Below, piece after piece: positions 27,075 through 35,378 of a DNA stretch of 64,000 nucleotides (its first letter is position 1; each line of letters starts with the position of its first letter). A model generated the notes under the pieces. The model saw nothing but the letters and a program-made list of their open reading frames with translations. It made no database searches and had not been told where the DNA came from. The position numbers and the translations under genes were made by a program. Source of the DNA: Solirubrobacterales bacterium 67-14 (lineage in GTDB: Bacteria; Actinomycetota; Thermoleophilia; Solirubrobacterales; 70-9); contig MKST01000011.1 of assembly GCA_001897355.1 (NCBI GenBank), positions 392,390 through 456,389 of the forward strand, in the 5' to 3' direction.

Positions 27075-27884
27075 GTGACGTGGATCGAAACCACATCGCT
27101 GACCTTCACCGCCCGGCACGAGGACGGTGATCGCAGCTACGCCGAGGATCTCCTCGACCGGCTCGAGGATCTCAGCCTGAAGCTCGAAGACCGCTTCGAG
27201 GTGGTACCCGGCGACATCGGGGTCGTGATCCACCCCTCCCCGGCCTGGCTGAACGCGGCCCATCCCTTCTTGCCCTTCGTCAGGTACGCGGCGGCACCGG
27301 CCGGACGCCGCTACCTGGCCGGCTGGCCGATGGCGACCGAGGTCCACGTGCTGGGGGAAAGGGCGATGGAGAAGCGGGCCGCGGGCGAAGCATCCTTCGA
27401 GGCTCTGCGCGGCACGGCGGAGCGGCTCTACACCCAGATCGTCCTGGCCGCCAACAACGAGCGGATCCCCCCGCCCTGGACCCCGATGCGGTTCTTCAGG
27501 TACCTGAGCTGGGCCTGGCTGGTCGAGGGTGGGGCGCAGCACTTCGCCCGCCAGGTCGACCTGTTCCGCGCCGCGGTGATCCGCCGCCTGCGTGAAGGCT
27601 CCCGCCCCAGCTTCCCGCCTTCGCGCCGCGACGCGATCATCCTCGGCGGCACGATCTTCGACCTGCTCGAGGACTATCGCGGCGGTGGCGCCTGTGAGCT
27701 CTTGATCGGCCGTCTGCGCCGCGACGGCCCGATCGCCAACCTCGAGGTGGCCTTCGACCTCAGGATCCGGGAGGTCGAGGAGATGTGGCGCGACTATCTG
27801 AGGGACCTGGTCCGTCCCCAGCCCGACTCGACTTCCCTGCCCTCGCCAGAGGAGCTGCTCGGGCCCACCCAGCCAGAGCCCTAA
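27075..27884 (+). CDS. Hypothetical protein, possibly degenerate gluzincin-like
   Basis: 269 aa soluble protein, start GTG 27075. The order helix, V-P-G-D-I-G-V-V-I-H-P-S, strands, a helix, then W-A-W-L-V-E-G-G-A-Q-H-F-A-R-Q resembles MA-clan metallopeptidase-like domains, where a W-x-x-E-G-x-A motif supplies the third zinc ligand, but the H-E-x-x-H helix is not evident (the corresponding helix reads T-A-E-R-L-Y-T-Q-I-V). If related, it is catalytically dead. The stop overlaps the convergent gene by four bases. Confidence 0.6.
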   Translation: MTWIETTSLTFTARHEDGDRSYAEDLLDRLEDLSLKLEDRFEVVPGDIGVVIHPSPAWLNAAHPFLPFVRYAAAPAGRRYLAGWPMATEVHVLGERAMEKRAAGEASFEALRGTAERLYTQIVLAANNERIPPPWTPMRFFRYLSWAWLVEGGAQHFARQVDLFRAAVIRRLREGSRPSFPPSRRDAIILGGTIFDLLEDYRGGGACELLIGRLRRDGPIANLEVAFDLRIREVEEMWRDYLRDLVRPQPDSTSLPSPEELLGPTQPEP

Positions 27885-29026
27885 CGGCGCTTCTTCGCCT
27901 TCTTCTTGATCACCTTCGGCAGGTTCGCCTTCTTGACGGTGGTGAACGAAACCCCGGATGCGTCGGCCAGCTTGACCGTGACCTTGGCCCGCTTCGCCTT
28001 GATCTTGGCCCCGAAGGCAAAGGTCAGTTTCTTCGTACCCGGAGCCAGCTTCGGGGAGCGTTTGATCAGCTTCGAGCCCGCCTTGACGGTGACCGTCGCG
28101 TCGATCGCCTCGCCGGACTTGAGTGAGACGGCCAGAACCCGCTTGGTCTTCGACTTGCGGACGGCCTTGGCCGAGACGACGCCGGCGGCCACGTTGCTGG
28201 CGGCCAGCGGCTTTTCGTCGCCGGTCAGTTCGTAGGCACCCCAGGGCGGGTTGGCGTTGACCACGCGGCCCGGCGCGCAGGTCGCGAGGAAGCTGGCGAA
28301 ACGGGCGTCGGGCGAGGCGGTGACGACCCGGTAGGTGCCGGCCGGGACGATCGGCCAGATGATGCCGCCATCCTTGGAAGAGTACGGCTGGTTCGGATCG
28401 GGGATCACGTTGTGGTTGAAATAGGTCGGGGCGCCGATGTCCGGGAACGCATGCGAGGTCGCGCCCTCGACCCCATGCGGAGTGTTCAGCCAGTAAGTGC
28501 GGAAGTCGACGCCACGCACGTCACGCGCCGATGAGGTGGTGACGATCACGCACTGCTCGGGGCGGCCATCCGGCCCGGACGGCACCTTCAAGAGCGCTTT
28601 GAGGCCCTTGTACTCGATGTCCTGCGGGGTCTGGAAGTTCGCGTTCTCGATGTCCTGCCCGCGGGTGTGGAAGGTCTGGAGGTCGATCTCGTTCCAGTGG
28701 ACGTCCGGACTCGTGCCGGTGACTTCGCCGTCGATGTTCCGGGTGGTCAGGTCGGCCGGGCCCCCACTCTCGATGTACGGGGTGACGTTGGCGTCGTCCG
28801 GCACCTTCAGGCTGTAGTCGCCGAGTTCGTTGGTGGTCGCGGAGAGCTTCGGGAACTCGCGAACCTTGATCGTGGCGTTCGAGATCCCGGTATCCATGTG
28901 GTTGAAGACGAAGGCACGACCGCTGATCGTCACGGTCTTGCCGGCAGCCGAAGCTCCCGGAGCGCCGATCAACAGGAACGCGGAGGCCAGGGCAGCGAAG
29001 ATTCCGAGGATTCTCTTCATGTTCAT
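27881..29026 (-). CDS. Secreted protein with CarboxypepD_reg-like and basic C-terminal domains
   Basis: 381 aa. Signal peptide 1-28 (hydrophobic core A-A-L-A-S-A-F-L-L-I-G, ending A-S-A-A), then a domain with V-T-I-S-G-R-A-F-V-F and T-N-E-L-G-D-Y-S-L-K-V-P like carboxypeptidase regulatory-like Ig folds, a middle domain with C-V-I-V-T-T-S-S and a final 110-residue Lys-rich Ig-like domain ending K-K-K-A-K-K-R-R. No catalytic motif found. Similar basic tails occur in two other secreted proteins of this window. Probably cell-wall associated. Confidence 0.75.
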   Translation of the reverse strand: MNMKRILGIFAALASAFLLIGAPGASAAGKTVTISGRAFVFNHMDTGISNATIKVREFPKLSATTNELGDYSLKVPDDANVTPYIESGGPADLTTRNIDGEVTGTSPDVHWNEIDLQTFHTRGQDIENANFQTPQDIEYKGLKALLKVPSGPDGRPEQCVIVTTSSARDVRGVDFRTYWLNTPHGVEGATSHAFPDIGAPTYFNHNVIPDPNQPYSSKDGGIIWPIVPAGTYRVVTASPDARFASFLATCAPGRVVNANPPWGAYELTGDEKPLAASNVAAGVVSAKAVRKSKTKRVLAVSLKSGEAIDATVTVKAGSKLIKRSPKLAPGTKKLTFAFGAKIKAKRAKVTVKLADASGVSFTTVKKANLPKVIKKKAKKRR

Positions 29027-29107
29027 CGGAACCTACAACAGGTTGGACCACACCGAAGTTGCGGTTGTGGCAGACGTCTCGCCCGCGGGCCGTGCGCCCG
29101 CCCCGGC

Positions 29108-29887
29108 TCAGTGGTCGAGCACGAGGCCGAGGAACTTCTGGGTGCGCTCTTCCTTCGGATCCCCCAGCACCTCGGCCGGTGGACCCTGCTCGACGATGTA
29201 GCCGCCGTCCATGAAGATCACCCGGTCGGCGACCTCGCGGGCGAAGCCGATCTCGTGGGTGACGCAGATCATCGTCATGCCGGAATCGGCCAGTTCGCGC
29301 ATCACGTCGAGCACGCCCTTGACCAGCTCCGGGTCGAGCGCGCTGGTCACCTCGTCGAAGAGCATGATCTCCGGATCCATCGCCAACGCCCGGGCGATCG
29401 CCACCCGCTGCTGCTGGCCGCCGGAAAGCCGGTCCGGGTACTCGTCGACCTTCTCGGCCAGGCCGACCTTGGTCAACTCATCGATCGAGCGCTGGTCCGC
29501 GTCGTCCTTCTTGCGGCCCCGCACCCGGATCTGCGCGATCGAGACGTTGCCCTTCGCGGTCATGTTGGGGAACAGGTTGAACGACTGGAAGACCATGCCG
29601 GTCTCGCGACGGAGGTCATCGAGGTTCTTCGGCTTGTCGCCTTCGAAGACGACATCGCCCTTCAGCTCGATCGTGCCGCCGGTCGGCAGCTCGAGCAGGT
29701 TGAGGCAGCGCAGCATCGTGCTCTTGCCCGAGCCGCTCGGCCCGAGCACGCAGATCACCTCGCCCTTCTTGATGTCGAGGTCGATGTCGCGCAGTACTTC
29801 GAGCTTGTCGTAGCTCTTCTTCAGGTTGTGAACCCGCAGGATCGTCTCGCCGCGGGCGACTTCGGGCATTTCGACGGTTTGGCTCAC
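29108..29887 (-). CDS. Amino acid ABC transporter ATP-binding protein
   Basis: 259 aa GlnQ/HisP-type ATPase. Walker [10 protein letters not shown], signature L-S-G-G-Q-Q-Q-R, Walker B I-M-L-F-D-E and the switch V-T-H-E are all present, as is the R-x-x-x-G-M-V-F-Q Q-loop typical of polar amino acid importers. It is translated with the permease (ATGA overlap at 29884-29887) and works with the lipoprotein encoded upstream. Substrate likely a polar or acidic amino acid; not determined. Confidence 0.95.
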   Translation of the reverse strand: MSQTVEMPEVARGETILRVHNLKKSYDKLEVLRDIDLDIKKGEVICVLGPSGSGKSTMLRCLNLLELPTGGTIELKGDVVFEGDKPKNLDDLRRETGMVFQSFNLFPNMTAKGNVSIAQIRVRGRKKDDADQRSIDELTKVGLAEKVDEYPDRLSGGQQQRVAIARALAMDPEIMLFDEVTSALDPELVKGVLDVMRELADSGMTMICVTHEIGFAREVADRVIFMDGGYIVEQGPPAEVLGDPKEERTQKFLGLVLDH

Positions 29888-30624
29888 GGGAGCCCCCTCT
29901 GGAACTTCTCGTTCTGGTTCTTGATCAGGCGGTCAACGAACCGGGCCAGCGGGATGGTCACGATCAGGAACATGAACGCACCCAGGGTGAAACCGGAAGG
30001 GTTATAGAACTCAGAGTAGAGGTCGCGGCCGGCCTGGACCGCCTCGACCAGTCCGATCACGCTGACCAGGGCAGTGTCCTTCATCAGGGCGATGAAGTCG
30101 TTGAGCAGGGGCGGGATCACCTTGCGCACGGCCTGCGGCACGATGATGAACCGCATCGCCTGGCCGTGTGACATGCCCAGCGAGCGGGCGGCCTCGGTCT
30201 GGCCGCGTGGCACCGCTTCGATGCCGGCCCTGTAAACCTCTGCCATGTAGGCACCGTAAGTGAGCGTTAGGGCCATTACGCCGTACCAAAACGGGTCTGG
30301 CTGACCAAACCACTGAGGAATGCCGATATCTCGCGGTATCAACCCCTGGGTCGCCAGGGTTGCCAGACCGCTGTAGAGCAACATGATGACCAGCAGCAGT
30401 GGCAAGCCGCGCAAGCAATCGATATAAGCGATCACGAGCCATCGAACCGGAGCCAGCCACTTGCCCGGGACCTGTCGTAGCACGGCAAGGATCAGGCCCC
30501 ATACGAGGGCCAAGGCACCTCCGACGGCCGACAGTTTCAGGGTTACGAGGAATCCCTGGAAGACCACATCGAAGTGGTCCGCCATGAACTGGAAGTTGAA
30601 GAAAATGTCGAAAAAGTCGCCCAT
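29884..30624 (-). CDS. Amino acid ABC transporter permease
   Basis: 246 aa HisM/GlnP-type permease with about five membrane helices. The ABC-2 coupling motif [24 protein letters not shown] marks the EAA loop that contacts the ATPase, and R-G-L-P-L-L-L-V-I is the usual helix-2 motif. It is a single permease gene, so the transporter core is probably a homodimer. It is separated from the binding-protein gene by a strong hairpin. Confidence 0.95.
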   Translation of the reverse strand: MGDFFDIFFNFQFMADHFDVVFQGFLVTLKLSAVGGALALVWGLILAVLRQVPGKWLAPVRWLVIAYIDCLRGLPLLLVIMLLYSGLATLATQGLIPRDIGIPQWFGQPDPFWYGVMALTLTYGAYMAEVYRAGIEAVPRGQTEAARSLGMSHGQAMRFIIVPQAVRKVIPPLLNDFIALMKDTALVSVIGLVEAVQAGRDLYSEFYNPSGFTLGAFMFLIVTIPLARFVDRLIKNQNEKFQRGLP

Positions 30625-30669
30625 GGCTTCCCTTATTCATACCGGCAAGAGATGACGCCGGGTAAATCA

Positions 30670-30701
30670 ACAGAGAGGGCGCCTGCAGGCGCCCTCTCTG
30701 T
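30670..30701 (-). terminator. Hairpin between binding-protein and permease genes
   Basis: A perfect 14-bp stem ACAGAGAGGGCGCC / GGCGCCCTCTCTGT with loop TGCA. With no long T-tract it is more likely a partial terminator or mRNA-stabilising structure that raises binding-protein output over the downstream permease and ATPase, a common design in such operons. Confidence 0.7.
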
Positions 30702-30715
30702 AAATCGTTCGGAAC

Positions 30716-31579
30716 CTACCCTTCGTCGGTGGTCCCGGTGTCCTCGGCGGCAGTGCCGCTGGTGATGCTCTTCGGCGGCGTCGCGTTGAAGTACTTCCTG
30801 AACAGCTTCTCGTAGGTGCCGTCGTCGATCAGGTCGGCGAGAGCGCCGTTGACGGCCTTGAGCAGCTCCGGCGTGTTCTTCGCGAAGGCGAAGCCGTAGT
30901 ACTCACCGGTCGGGATGTTGGTCGCGATCTCGAAACCGGACTGGCCCTTGGACGCGGCATCCTCGACCACCGGGGCATCGACGATGCCCGCATCGGCCTG
31001 GCCGTTGACCACGGAGGCGATCGCCGCGGCACCGGTCGGGAAGCCCCGGACCTGACCGGCGTCGGTCTCGTCGTTGGCGTAGGCCTCACCGGTGGTGCCA
31101 TCCTGGGCGGCAACGGTCTTGCCGGCCAGATCTTCGACCGAGGTGATGTCCGATCCAGGCGGCACGAACAGAGCCTGCTCCGACTCGTAGTACGGATCCG
31201 AGAAGTTCACGACCTGTTCGCGCTCGGGCGTGATCGTCGAGGCCGAGGCGACCATGTCGAACTTGCCCTGGGCGACGTCGGTGAAGATCGTGTCGAACGC
31301 GGTGTCCTGAATCTTCACGTCGAGATCGAGACGCTTGGCGATGTCGTTGACCAGTTCGATGTCAAAGCCGGTGTAGTCAGGGGCCTTGCCCATCTCGAAC
31401 GGGGCATACGGGATGTCGGAGCCGACGGTCAGGGTGCCATCGGTGATCAGTTCGGACTGGAAGTCACCACTGCCACCACTGCTGCTGTCGTCATCGCTGC
31501 TGCCGCAGCCGACCACGACCACCATGGCCGCAAGAATCATCAGCGCCGAAAGCAGCGCGACGAGACGGGATTTCTTCAT
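30716..31579 (-). CDS. Amino acid ABC transporter substrate-binding lipoprotein
   Basis: 287 aa family 3 extracellular solute-binding protein. Signal peptide with lipobox V-V-V-V-G-C (C25), a Ser/Gly/Asp linker, then the SBP_bac_3 pattern V-G-S-D-I-P-Y-A-P-F-E-M, T-G-F-D-I-E-L-V-N-D-I-A-K-R-L and a cleft region with T-I-T-P-E-R-E-Q-V-V-N-F-S-D-P-Y-Y. The conserved Arg and Asp of amino acid binding are consistent with these segments. GGAGG lies upstream of ATG 31579. First gene of the three-gene importer operon. Confidence 0.95.
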   Translation of the reverse strand: MKKSRLVALLSALMILAAMVVVVGCGSSDDDSSSGGSGDFQSELITDGTLTVGSDIPYAPFEMGKAPDYTGFDIELVNDIAKRLDLDVKIQDTAFDTIFTDVAQGKFDMVASASTITPEREQVVNFSDPYYESEQALFVPPGSDITSVEDLAGKTVAAQDGTTGEAYANDETDAGQVRGFPTGAAAIASVVNGQADAGIVDAPVVEDAASKGQSGFEIATNIPTGEYYGFAFAKNTPELLKAVNGALADLIDDGTYEKLFRKYFNATPPKSITSGTAAEDTGTTDEG

Positions 31580-31653
31580 GCGTTTTTCCTCCAGGAAAGG
31601 TTTGATTGCTGGACGCGCAACGGAGCCAGTATCTCACGATTTGCCGGAGGATC

Positions 31654-31681
31654 TTACGACTGGCGTCCAAGCGACTACACT
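31654..31681 (+). promoter_or_regulatory. Possible promoter of cysM
   Basis: TTACGA at 31654-31659 and TACACT at 31676-31681 with 16-base spacing resemble sigma70 -35 and -10 boxes, 32 bases before the chosen cysM start. Prediction by eye only. Confidence 0.35.
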
Positions 31682-31713
31682 TAATGAAGTACCGTGGTCT
31701 AGCGGTCCACCAC

Positions 31714-32682
31714 ATGACTCCTTACTACGACCTTCTGAACAAGCCCTGCGGGGGGACCTTCGACGACATCGTCGATTCGATCGGCCATACGCCGCTGGTC
31801 GAGCTGAAGACCCTTTCGCCCAAGGAAGACGTGCGGATCTTCGCCAAGCTCGAATCGGCCAACCCGACCGGGTCGGTCAAGGACCGGGTCGCCCGCTCGA
31901 TGATGCAGGCGGCCGAGGAATCCGGGGCGATTCAGCCCGGGCAGACCATCCTCGAGCCGACCTCGGGCAACACCGGCATCTCGCTGGCCATGATCTGCCG
32001 CCGCAAGGGCTACCCGCTCAAGGTGGTCATGCCCGACAACGTCACCGCGGAGCGCAGCCAGCTGCTTTCGATGTACGGCGCCGAGATCGTCTACTCGGAA
32101 GGCGCCAAGGGCTCGAACGGCGCGGTCGAGCTGGCCTTGGAGCTGGCCGAGGACCCGCAGTACTACATGCCTTACCAGTACGGCAACGAGGCGAATCCGA
32201 ACGCCCATTACGACGGGACCGCGGTCGAGATCCTCGAGGAGCTCGACGAGGTCACCGCCTTCGTGGCCGGGCTCGGCACCGGCGGCACCCTGATGGGCAA
32301 TGGCCGCCGCCTGAAGGAAGCCAACCCGGAAACCCTGATCGTCGCCGCCGAGCCGATGCAGGGCGAGCTGGTCCAGGGTCTCCGTTCCCTCGACGACGGC
32401 TTCATCCCCCCGATCATCGACCTCTCCCTACTCGATCGCAAGATCATGGTCTCGAACATGGACGCGATCATCTGGACCAAGAAACTGCTGGACCAGGAGG
32501 GCATCTTCGCCGGCGTCTCCTCGGGCGCGGTGGCCGCGATCGCAGTCCGCATCGCCAACGAGATCGACTCCGGCAACATCGTCTTCCTGATCCCCGACGG
32601 CGGCTGGAAGTACCTCTCCTCCGGCGTCTACACCAAGTCGATCGAGGAACTCGGCGACATCGACGCGACCAACTGGTGGTAG
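31714..32682 (+). CDS. cysM: Cysteine synthase, CysM type (O-phosphoserine sulfhydrylase-like)
   Basis: 322 aa PLP enzyme. Lys56 in N-P-T-G-S-V-K-D-R is the expected Schiff-base lysine; T-S-G-N-T-G-I-S is the substrate loop and G-L-G-T-G-G-T-L-M-G binds the PLP phosphate. The segment G-L-R-S-L-D-D-G-F (R224) matches the L-R-N-M-D-E-G-F region of M. tuberculosis CysM, whose Arg220 (recalled from the literature) favours O-phosphoserine. Placement directly before mec and near cysO supports use of CysO-thiocarboxylate as sulfur donor. ATG 31714 is preferred over upstream in-frame starts because the family begins there. Confidence 0.92.
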   Translation: MTPYYDLLNKPCGGTFDDIVDSIGHTPLVELKTLSPKEDVRIFAKLESANPTGSVKDRVARSMMQAAEESGAIQPGQTILEPTSGNTGISLAMICRRKGYPLKVVMPDNVTAERSQLLSMYGAEIVYSEGAKGSNGAVELALELAEDPQYYMPYQYGNEANPNAHYDGTAVEILEELDEVTAFVAGLGTGGTLMGNGRRLKEANPETLIVAAEPMQGELVQGLRSLDDGFIPPIIDLSLLDRKIMVSNMDAIIWTKKLLDQEGIFAGVSSGAVAAIAVRIANEIDSGNIVFLIPDGGWKYLSSGVYTKSIEELGDIDATNWW

Positions 32683-32690
32683 GCGACCCG

Positions 32691-33089
32691 ATGAAGGTTC
32701 CGCAGCCGCTGCTCGACGAGATGATCGAGCACACGAAAGCCGATGACCCCGACGAGTGCTGCGGCCTGATCGGTGGCGTCGAAGGTGAAGCGATCACCCT
32801 CCATCGCATGGAGAACATCGCTCACTCCCCGCTCCGCTACGAGATGGACTCGAAGGAGCAGCTCCAGATATACAAGGAGATCCTCGAGGCCGGCCACGAG
32901 ATCGTCGGCATCTACCACTCGCACACCCGCACCGCGGCCTATCCCTCCCAGACCGACATCAACCTGGCCAGCGGCTGGCCCGACGCCGTCTACTTCATCG
33001 TCTCCCTGGAGAACCCGGACGAGCCCTATGTCCGCGGCTTCAACATCGCCGGCGGCCAGGTCGAAGATGTCGATATTCAGGCGGTCTGA
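32691..33089 (+). CDS. mec: Mec-type JAMM/MPN metallopeptidase (CysO-cysteine peptidase)
   Basis: 132 aa Mov34/MPN zinc peptidase. The JAMM residues are complete: E22 in D-E-C-C-G-L-I, H76-x-H78 in Y-H-S-H-T-R, and P85-S86-x-x-D89. In the mycobacterial pathway Mec cuts cysteine from the CysO-Cys adduct formed by CysM; the same chemistry is expected here. It begins eight bases after cysM and overlaps the next gene by 23 bases. Because the local CysO carries two residues after Gly-Gly, this peptidase is also the best candidate for maturing it (inference). Confidence 0.92.
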   Translation: MKVPQPLLDEMIEHTKADDPDECCGLIGGVEGEAITLHRMENIAHSPLRYEMDSKEQLQIYKEILEAGHEIVGIYHSHTRTAAYPSQTDINLASGWPDAVYFIVSLENPDEPYVRGFNIAGGQVEDVDIQAV

Positions 33090-33330
33090 GAAGCCCCCGG
33101 AACCGGTCAAGGTCGCCTGGGCGGCCCAGCAGGCCGAGGCAGAGTTGCTGGCGGACATCCTCCGTCAGGAAGGCATCCCCAGCCTGATCAAGCGCAACAA
33201 GGGCTTCGACGTGCCCGACTTCCTCGCCGCCGGAGCCCGAGACATCTACGTGCCGGCGTCAGCCGCCGACCGCGCGAAGGAGATCCTGGCCGACCTCAAG
33301 TCAGGCCAGGACAGCCTGCCCGGGAGTTAG
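33067..33330 (+). CDS. DUF2007-like small signal-transducing domain protein
   Basis: 87 aa. After a short basic start it reads V-K-V-A-W-A-A-Q-Q-A-E-A-E-L-L-A-D-I-L-R-Q-E-G-I-P-S-L-I-K and ends with a strand I-Y-V-P and helix A-K-E-I-L-A-D-L, the alpha-beta pattern of DUF2007 (putative PII-like signal-transducing) proteins. ATG 33067 overlaps mec by 23 bases. Its tail overlaps the convergent cysO stop by four bases. Role in the cysteine pathway unknown; co-transcription suggests regulation. Confidence 0.75.
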   Translation: MSIFRRSEKPPEPVKVAWAAQQAEAELLADILRQEGIPSLIKRNKGFDVPDFLAAGARDIYVPASAADRAKEILADLKSGQDSLPGS

Positions 33331-33605
33331 GCCCGGCCCCCGGCCATGGCCGGGAGGATCATCACCGTGTCAGATTCGGCGACCGCGGTTTCGAGGCCGT
33401 CGAGGACGCGGACGTCTTCGTCGTTGAGATAGACGTTGACGAAGCGGTTCAGTTCGCCCTCACCGGAGAAGAGCTGTTCCTCGGTGTCGGGGTATTCGGC
33501 CACGAGGGCGTTCAGCACCTCGCCCACGTTCGAGCCGGCAACGTCGACCGCGGTCTGGTCACCGGTGTGCTTGCGGAGAACGGGGGGAATCTTCACGGAC
33601 GGCAT
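33327..33605 (-). CDS. cysO: CysO-type sulfur carrier protein (ThiS/MoaD superfamily)
   Basis: 92 aa ubiquitin-fold sulfur carrier. V-K-I-P-P-V-L-R-K-H-T-G-D-Q at the start, R-F-V-N-V-Y-L-N-D-E-D-V-R in the middle and V-M-I-L-P-A-M-A-G-G near the end align well with mycobacterial CysO (R-F-V-N-I-Y-V-N-D-E-D-V-R; I-L-P-A-V-A-G-G). Unusually the protein does not stop at Gly-Gly: R-A follow. The diglycine must be terminal for adenylation, so the last two residues presumably need removal. It is transcribed with the adenylyltransferase gene, convergent to cysM-mec. Confidence 0.9.
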   Translation of the reverse strand: MPSVKIPPVLRKHTGDQTAVDVAGSNVGEVLNALVAEYPDTEEQLFSGEGELNRFVNVYLNDEDVRVLDGLETAVAESDTVMILPAMAGGRA

Positions 33606-33648
33606 GCGGCTGATCCTATCGCTCGGCTGCGGGGTCGGTCACGTCGGT

Positions 33649-34821
33649 TCAAGAACCGACGTGACCTCCGCAGAAGGCTTCGTAGTCGGGGAACTTGCCC
33701 ATCTCCGACTCCGGCACCTCGGGGGCGTTCGGGCCGCAGATCGGGCATTCCGGATCACGCCGGACCTTGAGTTCGGTGAAGCGGGTGCCGAGTGCGTCGT
33801 AGAGCAGCAGGCGGCCGATCAGCGGCTCGCCGATGCCGAGCACCAGCTTCAGGACCTCGTTCGCCTGGAGCAGGCCCATCTGGCCGGCCATCACGCCGAG
33901 TACGCCGTTGGCCGAGCAGCTGGGAGCGAGCTCCGGCGGCGGCGGGGTCGGGTAGAGGCAGCGGTAGCAGGGGCCCTCGTAGGGGACGAAGGTCGAGATC
34001 TGCCCGTCGAAGGAGAGGATCGAAGCCGAGACGACCGGCTTCTTCAACCGCACGCTCGCATCGTTCAGCAGATACCGAACCGGGAAATTGTCGGCCCCGT
34101 CGACGATCACGTCGTAGTCCTTGATCACGTCGAGGATGTTGTCGGCGTTGAGGTGGAAGTTGTATTCGACGACGTTCACGTCGGGGTTCAGTTCCTCGAT
34201 CGTCTGGCGGGCCGAAGCCGTCTTCGGTTCGCCGATGCGCTTGGTGTTGTGGATCACCTGGCGCTGGAGGTTGGAGGCGTCGACCACGTCGTCGTCGATC
34301 AGGCCGATCGTGCCGATCCCGGCCGCAGCCAGGTAGAGCGCGGTCGGGGCGCCGAGCCCGCCGGCCCCGAGCAGCAGCACCTTCGCCTCGAGCATCTTGA
34401 TCTGGCCCTCGACCCCGACCTCGGGCAGCAGGATGTGACGTGAGTAGCGGTCACGCTGGGCGGGGGTCAGGTTGACGTTCGACTCGACCGGCAGGCCCTG
34501 GGCCTCCCACTCGAGGATGCCGCCGGCCATCGAGGCGACGTCTTCGTAGCCGAGCTCCTGCAGTACCTGCGCCGCGTCGTAGGAACGGGCGCCGGAGCGG
34601 CACTGGAGGATGATCCGCTGGGACTTGTCCGGCACCGATTCCGCGATCCGGTTGGCGATCACGCCCGGCGGGATCAGTTCGGAGCCTTCGATGTGCGACT
34701 CCTCGTACTCGTAAGGCTCGCGGGTGTCGATCAGCTTGGCGTTCCCGCCACCCAGTTCGGCGGAAGCCTCCTGCGGAGTGATCTCTTCAACTGCCTTCTG
34801 TTCGGTCGCTTCCGGTGCCAT
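33649..34821 (-). CDS. moeZ: Rhodanese-adenylyltransferase fusion (MoeZ/MoeB-like)
   Basis: 390 aa. The N-terminal rhodanese domain (about 10-113) has active-site loop C74-R-S-G-A-R; the C-terminal ThiF/MoeB adenylyltransferase begins R-D-R-Y-S-R-H-I-L-L-P-E-V-G and holds the ATP loop G-A-G-G-L-G at 152-157, the zinc-binding C-Y-R-C and C-P-I-C pairs and the crossover segment P-S-C-S-A-N-G-V-L-G. It should adenylate and thiocarboxylate CysO and MoaD. Mycobacterial MoeZ has the rhodanese at the C-terminus; here it is first. ATG 34821 gives a normal domain edge. Confidence 0.92.
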   Translation of the reverse strand: MAPEATEQKAVEEITPQEASAELGGGNAKLIDTREPYEYEESHIEGSELIPPGVIANRIAESVPDKSQRIILQCRSGARSYDAAQVLQELGYEDVASMAGGILEWEAQGLPVESNVNLTPAQRDRYSRHILLPEVGVEGQIKMLEAKVLLLGAGGLGAPTALYLAAAGIGTIGLIDDDVVDASNLQRQVIHNTKRIGEPKTASARQTIEELNPDVNVVEYNFHLNADNILDVIKDYDVIVDGADNFPVRYLLNDASVRLKKPVVSASILSFDGQISTFVPYEGPCYRCLYPTPPPPELAPSCSANGVLGVMAGQMGLLQANEVLKLVLGIGEPLIGRLLLYDALGTRFTELKVRRDPECPICGPNAPEVPESEMGKFPDYEAFCGGHVGS

Positions 34822-34941
34822 CGGCAAAACCCTCAATCTCGATCTGAATTTGGCTACTTCAAAAAGTATAGCGAGGTTCGGAACAGTCTTCCAGCCCTCA
34901 GTCGCGACCACCAAGGGTACAGGTCATCGGAAAAACGCCGG

Positions 34942-35289
34942 TCAGCCGGCCAGGTCCCTCATCGCCCCGGCGAGGATGACCGCGTGGTTGTGCTTCTCGT
35001 CCTTGAGGCCATAGAGCAGGGTGATCGTTCCGTCGGTCTCCGCGGCCAGCGCCCTCATCGCGTCCTCCTTGCCCTCGAGCTCGACCCGGTACCGGGCTCG
35101 GAACTCGTCGAAATCGAAGTCGTGGGCATGGAACTCCTCGCGCAACTCGGTCGAGGGGGCCAGTTCCTTCGCCCACTGGTCGATCCGGTCCTTCTTCACG
35201 CCCCGCGGCCAGAGCCGGTCGACCAACACCCGCAGACCATCGTCCGGACTGGCCTCCTCATAGATCCTCTTGGTCTTGATCCGGTCCAT
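34942..35289 (-). CDS. DUF488 family protein
   Basis: 115 aa soluble protein. It begins I-K-T-K-R-I-Y-E-E-A and has the hallmark L-V-D-R-L-W-P-R-G-V-K-K and W-A-K-E-L-A-P-S-T-E-L-R segments plus T-L-L-Y-G-L-K-D-E-K-H-N-H-A near the end. DUF488 proteins are common and uncharacterised; a nucleic-acid or metabolite role has been suggested but is unproven. It stands alone between the rhodanese fusion gene and the htpX terminator. Confidence 0.88.
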   Translation of the reverse strand: MDRIKTKRIYEEASPDDGLRVLVDRLWPRGVKKDRIDQWAKELAPSTELREEFHAHDFDFDEFRARYRVELEGKEDAMRALAAETDGTITLLYGLKDEKHNHAVILAGAMRDLAG

Positions 35290-35317
35290 GAGACCAATCT
35301 AGCCCGTGCAAAAAGAA

Positions 35318-35345
35318 GGCCCCCGGACCTTGCGATCCGGGGGCC
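35318..35345 (-). terminator. Intrinsic terminator after htpX
   Basis: On the minus strand a perfect 10-bp stem GGCCCCCGGA / TCCGGGGGCC with an 8-base loop is followed by TTCTTTTT, 33 bases beyond the htpX stop. A standard rho-independent terminator. Confidence 0.88.
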
Positions 35346-35378
35346 CCACTGCCAGCTGTGCTGCGGGAGGAAACCTGG

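Noticed and set aside
29108..31579. Glutamine- or histidine-specific transporter
   Set aside because: Subunit motifs show polar amino acid import but nothing in the sequence fixes the amino acid.
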